Made by a program: the position numbers and the translations under genes. A DNA stretch of 17,523 bases, from contig DJXC01000116.1 of NCBI GenBank assembly GCA_002449575.1, forward strand, positions 2,647-20,169, given 5' to 3'. The notes beneath the pieces were generated by a model that saw only the letters and a program-made list of their open reading frames with translations, was not told the DNA's origin and made no database searches. Origin of the DNA: Ruminococcus sp. UBA7014. GTDB lineage: Bacteria > Bacillota > Clostridia > Oscillospirales > Ruminococcaceae. Positions 14,102 through 17,523 of this stretch are shown piece after piece; within the stretch, counting starts at the first letter, position 1; each line of letters opens with the position of its first letter.

Positions 14102-15073
14102 ATGCCTGTCTGGCTTCAGATGACCGCTGCACTGAGTTCCGCTTTGTGCAGCGGCTTGATGGGAATCGCCCTGATTCCGTTCCTGCGGAAATGCCGTTTC
14201 TGTGAACCTGACCCAAATACAGAAAAACAAAATTCCGATACTGTTTCCGGAGATAAACTGAAACCGACCATGTGCGGAATTCTGCTGCTGTTCGGCTGTA
14301 CTGCCGGATTTGTACTGAGTTATACACTTTATCTCCAGTTCAGTGGGGCAGACCGCACCGGAATGGACTTCCAAAAAGAAAGTCTTTCTCTCCGGATGGT
14401 GCTGATTCATGGCTTGTTGTTTGGTTTTCTCGGCTGGCTGAATGATTATCAGCGTGCTGTAAGAAGAAAAACAGATACCGGAGAAACGGGTTTGATTGTC
14501 ATTCTTCTGGCATTTTTCCTGACGTATTCTGTACTGAAATTTTCTCCGGAAGAAGAAATTCTGAATTTGGGTTTTCTGCAATGGAATGCTGGTGCGCTGA
14601 GTGTTCCTGTCCGTGCGGCACTGGTGACAGTTTTTTTTATAAATATGCAGAAACCGGAACAGAATGTTGACGGTATCAGCATTACTGTCAGCAGTATGCA
14701 GCTATTATTTCTGACAATCGTATGCATCAGTGGGAAACAGAATCTCAATGCCCTGTATGCCCTGACTGCTGCCGGAGCTTGTCTGGGCTGCTTTTACTGG
14801 AATCTGTATCCGGCAAAATGCTGTCTCGGACAGACTGGTACTTACTGGCTTGGCATGACTGTGCCGATGATTTGCCTGTATTCTCACAGACTTGATATTT
14901 TATTATTCTATCTGGCAGTGTGGCTTATCAATGCACTGCCGCAGAAATTCCGGCAACCTACGCTGCTCGGTATGCTCAGACAGGAAGGTGTCAGCCCCCC
15001 GAAAAGAATTCTGATTCTGGCAGGGTTTGCGCTGTTTTGTTGCCTGATGACTGTCATGCCGGAACATTCCTGA
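14102..15073 (+). CDS. Degenerate MraY-like membrane protein in the mraY position
   Basis: A 323-residue protein with about ten hydrophobic segments, the size and layout of MraY. MraY remnants can be followed in order. PTMCG (55-59) replaces PTMGG. GWLNDYQRAV (111-120) has Asn-Asp where MraY has the catalytic Asp-Asp. NMQKPEQNVDGI (181-192) replaces NxVNLTDGLDGL. NLYPAKCCLGQTGTYWLG (234-251) has Gln244 where the GDTGS motif has its catalytic Asp. The HHH-containing loop near the C-terminus is missing. MraY normally transfers phospho-MurNAc-pentapeptide to undecaprenyl phosphate to make lipid I. With two of three catalytic Asp changed and the His motif gone, catalysis is unlikely. The frame is intact and packed between murF (2-bp gap) and ftsW (20-bp gap), so it is not a broken pseudogene. 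No clear ribosome binding site precedes the ATG; coupling to murF is likely. Its job may be structural or regulatory. Confidence 0.8.
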   Translation: MPVWLQMTAALSSALCSGLMGIALIPFLRKCRFCEPDPNTEKQNSDTVSGDKLKPTMCGILLLFGCTAGFVLSYTLYLQFSGADRTGMDFQKESLSLRMVLIHGLLFGFLGWLNDYQRAVRRKTDTGETGLIVILLAFFLTYSVLKFSPEEEILNLGFLQWNAGALSVPVRAALVTVFFINMQKPEQNVDGISITVSSMQLLFLTIVCISGKQNLNALYALTAAGACLGCFYWNLYPAKCCLGQTGTYWLGMTVPMICLYSHRLDILLFYLAVWLINALPQKFRQPTLLGMLRQEGVSPPKRILILAGFALFCCLMTVMPEHS

Positions 15074-15093
15074 CAGGAGGTGGATATGATTTT

Positions 15094-16287
15094 ATGAAAA
15101 AGGCAACACTGGAAAAAGAAAAAATACGCATGACTGGTGTGAATATGACATTCGGCATTGTTGTGCTGTTTTTGCTGGGAATCGGTATTGTTATGATGTT
15201 TTCCGCAAGTTATGCTATCGCTATCAATGAGGATAAACCCGGATATTATTACGCACTTCGTCAGTCTCTTTTTGGTGTGGTCGGATTGCTGGCAATGATA
15301 GGCGTGTCATTTGTGGATTATCATATTTTTCAAAATTTTAAAGTTGCAATTGTAACTTATGGCGGCAGTGTCGTTCTGCTGATTCTGGTTTTGCTTATCG
15401 GCACTGACCTGGGTACAGGCTGTACACGCTGGCTTAGGCTTCCGCTTGGCATGACGTTTCAGCCGTCAGAACTTGCCAAATTTGCGATTGTCATTTTATT
15501 TTCCTATCTGATAGATTTGAATTTTGACCGGATGAAAAATTTCAAATATGGTACAGCACCATTTATGGTTTTGCTTGGTGCAATTGTGGTTCTGCTGATG
15601 CTTCAGCCGCATTTGTCCTGTACACTGCTGATTGCAGGTATGAGTATTATGCTGATGTTTATTGGTGGTTCGAGAGTCAGGCATCTGTTTTTGTGTGCAC
15701 TTGTGGGCGGTATCGGGCTTGCAGGCTGGGTCGCTGCCAAAATTCTTACTGGTACACAGACTTACTTCTTAAAGCGTCTGGAACCATGGTTTCATCCGTT
15801 TGAATCAGCGGATGCCTATCAGACACAACAGTCATTAATTGCTATTGGGTCGGGTGGTGTATTCGGTCTGGGACTTGGCGAATCCAGACAGAAATATTTA
15901 TATCTTCCGGAATCGGAAAATGACTTTGTATTTTCAATTATCTGCGAAGAACTTGGCTTTGTTGGTGCGGTTACTGTCATTTTATTATTTGTTTTGCTGG
16001 TAGCACAGGGATTTCATATTGCAACACACAGCAAGGACAGATTCGGAATGCTTGTCGCTTCCGGCTTTACACTTCAGATAGGATTGCAGGCATTTATTAA
16101 TATCGCCGTTGTCAGCAATCTGTTTCCGAACACCGGTATCAGTCTTCCATTTTTCAGTTATGGCGGCACGGCTCTGATTATGCAGCTTGTGGAAATGGGT
16201 ATCGTCCTGAATATCTCACGCGGCAGGTATGTCGTCAATCAGGAAAATGCCATCCGCAAAAAATCAGGAAGAAGAAAAGCCGCATGA
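15094..16287 (+). CDS. ftsW: FtsW, SEDS-family peptidoglycan glycosyltransferase of the divisome
   Basis: A 397-residue multi-span membrane protein. SEDS motifs run in order: MMFSASYAIA, DLGTGCTRWLRLP with QPSELAKFA, QPHLSCTLLI, then GLGLGESRQKYLYLPESENDFVFSIICEELGF with the catalytic Asp in the extracellular SENDF loop, and TGISLPFFSYGGTALI near the C-terminus. It polymerises lipid II with its partner class B PBP, here the gene at 8967. I start at ATG 15094, preceded by AGGAGGTGG, 20 bp after the mraY-like stop. The frame is open to 14920 inside the mraY-like gene, but that part is not SEDS-like and lacks a ribosome binding site. RodA and SpoVE are close relatives; location in the dcw cluster favours FtsW. 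Confidence 0.95.
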   Translation: MKKATLEKEKIRMTGVNMTFGIVVLFLLGIGIVMMFSASYAIAINEDKPGYYYALRQSLFGVVGLLAMIGVSFVDYHIFQNFKVAIVTYGGSVVLLILVLLIGTDLGTGCTRWLRLPLGMTFQPSELAKFAIVILFSYLIDLNFDRMKNFKYGTAPFMVLLGAIVVLLMLQPHLSCTLLIAGMSIMLMFIGGSRVRHLFLCALVGGIGLAGWVAAKILTGTQTYFLKRLEPWFHPFESADAYQTQQSLIAIGSGGVFGLGLGESRQKYLYLPESENDFVFSIICEELGFVGAVTVILLFVLLVAQGFHIATHSKDRFGMLVASGFTLQIGLQAFINIAVVSNLFPNTGISLPFFSYGGTALIMQLVEMGIVLNISRGRYVVNQENAIRKKSGRRKAA

Positions 16288-17378
16288 GCGTTGAGTGGAA
16301 TATCACCCGGAAAGGCAGACTGAAAGGCGTTGTCAGTTCGGAAACCCGGAATCTTGTCATTCCGGACGGCGTGAAGGAAATCGCTGACGGTGCTTTCCAG
16401 TGGTACAAATGGATAAAAAGCATCAAAATTCCGGAGAGTGTGACCAGAATCGGTGCAGAAGCCTTCGCCGAATGCCGGGGACTGAAAGAAATCATCATCC
16501 CGGAAAGCGTTGACTATATCGGACAGAATGCCTTTTACGGGACACCGTGGCTGGAACATTATCCGGATGATTTTGTGATTGTGAATCATATTCTGACAGA
16601 CTATAAAGGCAGTGCGGAAGAAATCAGCATTCCGGAATCTGTGAAAGTTGTCGGAGAGAGTGTCTTTTCCAATCCCGCGAAACTCTGGGTGAGCAGTCCA
16701 CTCAGAGGAAAGGTGTATGTAAACAATCAGTTCAGGCATCGTATCAGAAAAGTGACGTTTCCGGAAGGCTTGACAGCAATTGAAAGAAGTGCCTTTCAGG
16801 AGTGTGAAAATCTGACAGAACTGTATTTCCCGGACGGTCTGAAATATATCGGTCAGGAGGCTTTCAAGGGCTGTACCAATCTGCAAAAAATCAGAATTCC
16901 GGAAACAGTGAGAGATATTTCCTTTGAAGCTTTTGCAGAATGTCCGCATCTGAAACGCGTACCGCTTTTTGTTTCTCATGAAAAAATATTTTTTACGTTT
17001 CCTGATAAAAATGCAGGAGTCTCTTTTCCGTCATTTTTTGTGGATTTTAAAAAATATCAGGACGAAAATACAGATAATATGCTTCTGCCGGAAGTCCGGC
17101 ACGATTTGCTGTTTCAGATTTATCTGTATCACATAGATGAAGCCGGAGCAGAAAAATATCTCCGGAAACATTTTCCGGAGATGATTCCGGTGTTTGTCCG
17201 GCTCAGTGATGAAAATCTGATGCAGAGTTTTATCCGCGACTTTCCGGAACTGGTGAAAAAATATATTGATACTCTCATTATGGAAGCCAATCAGCAGGGA
17301 AATCATGAATTGCAGATAAGATTCATGGACTATAAATATCAGCACTGTGAGTTCGGACAGAAAGACCTTTACTTATAG
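16284..17378 (+). CDS. LRR_5 (BspA-like) leucine-rich repeat protein without signal peptide, dcw-embedded
   Basis: A 364-residue protein. Residues about 20-235 hold roughly seven LRR_5 repeats of the pattern IPESVxxIGxxAFxxCxxLxxI, first seen at LVIPDGVKEIADGAF and last at IRIPETVRDISFEAF. They are interrupted near 95-125 by WLEHYPDDFVIVNHIL, a motif common in clostridial LRR_5 proteins. The C-terminal 130 residues are predicted helical, have no repeats, and I do not recognise them. There is no signal peptide, membrane span, dockerin or sorting signal, so it should stay in the cytosol, unlike most BspA-type proteins. Its ATG overlaps the ftsW stop as ATGA, and murG follows 32 bp later, so it is co-transcribed with wall genes. 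A protein-binding role near the division machinery is inferred only from position. Confidence 0.85.
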   Translation: MSVEWNITRKGRLKGVVSSETRNLVIPDGVKEIADGAFQWYKWIKSIKIPESVTRIGAEAFAECRGLKEIIIPESVDYIGQNAFYGTPWLEHYPDDFVIVNHILTDYKGSAEEISIPESVKVVGESVFSNPAKLWVSSPLRGKVYVNNQFRHRIRKVTFPEGLTAIERSAFQECENLTELYFPDGLKYIGQEAFKGCTNLQKIRIPETVRDISFEAFAECPHLKRVPLFVSHEKIFFTFPDKNAGVSFPSFFVDFKKYQDENTDNMLLPEVRHDLLFQIYLYHIDEAGAEKYLRKHFPEMIPVFVRLSDENLMQSFIRDFPELVKKYIDTLIMEANQQGNHELQIRFMDYKYQHCEFGQKDLYL

Positions 17379-17410
17379 ACAGAAATTATATTTTGAAAGG
17401 ATTAGTATTT

Positions 17411-17523
17411 ATGAAAGTATTACTTGCAGGAGGCGGCACGGGCGGACATATCAACCCGGCTTTGGCGATTGCCGGAATTATTAAGGAACATGTTCCGGAT
17501 GCAGAATTTCTGTTCGCCGGAAC
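17411..17523 (+). CDS. murG: MurG, UDP-GlcNAc:undecaprenyl-PP-MurNAc-pentapeptide GlcNAc transferase, N-terminal fragment
   Basis: Only the first 37 codons are inside the window. The sequence MKVLLAGGGTGGHINPALAI contains the GGTGGH(x)NPALA loop that marks MurG. The enzyme adds GlcNAc to lipid I to form lipid II at the inner face of the membrane, giving the substrate of FtsW. A GAAAGGATT ribosome binding site lies upstream. It closes the visible part of the dcw cluster. Confidence 0.95.
   Translation, partial: MKVLLAGGGTGGHINPALAIAGIIKEHVPDAEFLFAG

Noticed and set aside
14102..15073. Calling this gene a functional mraY
   Set aside because: Two of three catalytic Asp positions are changed and the His loop is missing, so the standard label would mislead.
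14920..15093. Earlier ftsW start at 14920
   Set aside because: It lies inside the mraY-like gene, encodes hydrophilic non-SEDS sequence and lacks a ribosome binding site, whereas ATG 15094 follows AGGAGG.
16239..16979. 246-codon minus-strand frame opposite the LRR gene
   Set aside because: It is a mirror of the repeat-rich codon pattern of the plus-strand gene, has no family resemblance or ribosome binding site, and runs against the operon.

Overview
The window looks like a chromosomal piece of an anaerobic Firmicute of the class Clostridia, most likely a Ruminococcus-type member of the Oscillospiraceae. This is inferred from several things together: a two-gene NADH-dependent reduced ferredoxin:NADP oxidoreductase (NfnAB), a DAP-type MurE, a class B PBP with two PASTA domains, a cytosolic LRR_5 protein, strong GGAGG-type ribosome binding sites with some TTG starts, and very AT-rich intergenic DNA. 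No mobile element, CRISPR array, tRNA or rRNA was seen.

Left part (1-6995), nearly all on the minus strand. It holds the 5' part of nfnB and complete nfnA with a consensus promoter, an AT-rich orphan gene of unknown function (2187-2687), fucU (L-fucose mutarotase family) with its own promoter and terminator, and a three-gene NAD-salvage operon. The operon is nrtR (Nudix-type repressor), pncA (nicotinamidase) and pncB (nicotinate phosphoribosyltransferase). Its promoter carries a 7-3-7 palindrome exactly over the -10 box, a good candidate for the NrtR operator. Between fucU and pncB, on the plus strand, is an 866-bp stretch with no convincing protein gene. It has a near-consensus promoter (3491-3519), about 660 nt of sequence with many long nested complementary arms, and a strong intrinsic terminator (4144-4190). 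I read this as a gene for a large structured non-coding RNA that I cannot assign to a known class.

Right part (7270-17523), all on the plus strand, is a division and cell wall (dcw) cluster: rsmH, ftsL, a PASTA-containing class B PBP (ftsI/spoVD type), murE, murF, an mraY-like gene, ftsW, an LRR_5 protein gene and the start of murG. It departs from the usual clostridial order in four ways. There is no mraZ before rsmH. The gene in the mraY slot encodes a membrane protein of MraY type that has lost most catalytic residues. murD is missing between mraY and ftsW. A leucine-rich-repeat gene, coupled to ftsW by an ATGA overlap, is inserted before murG. Between ftsL and the PBP gene lies a 190-nt spacer with two strong hairpins, the second a terminator, and upstream sequence that could form a competing antiterminator.

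The observations most worth follow-up are the large structured RNA at 3526-4190, the degenerate MraY homologue at 14102-15073, and the possible attenuator in front of the PBP gene.
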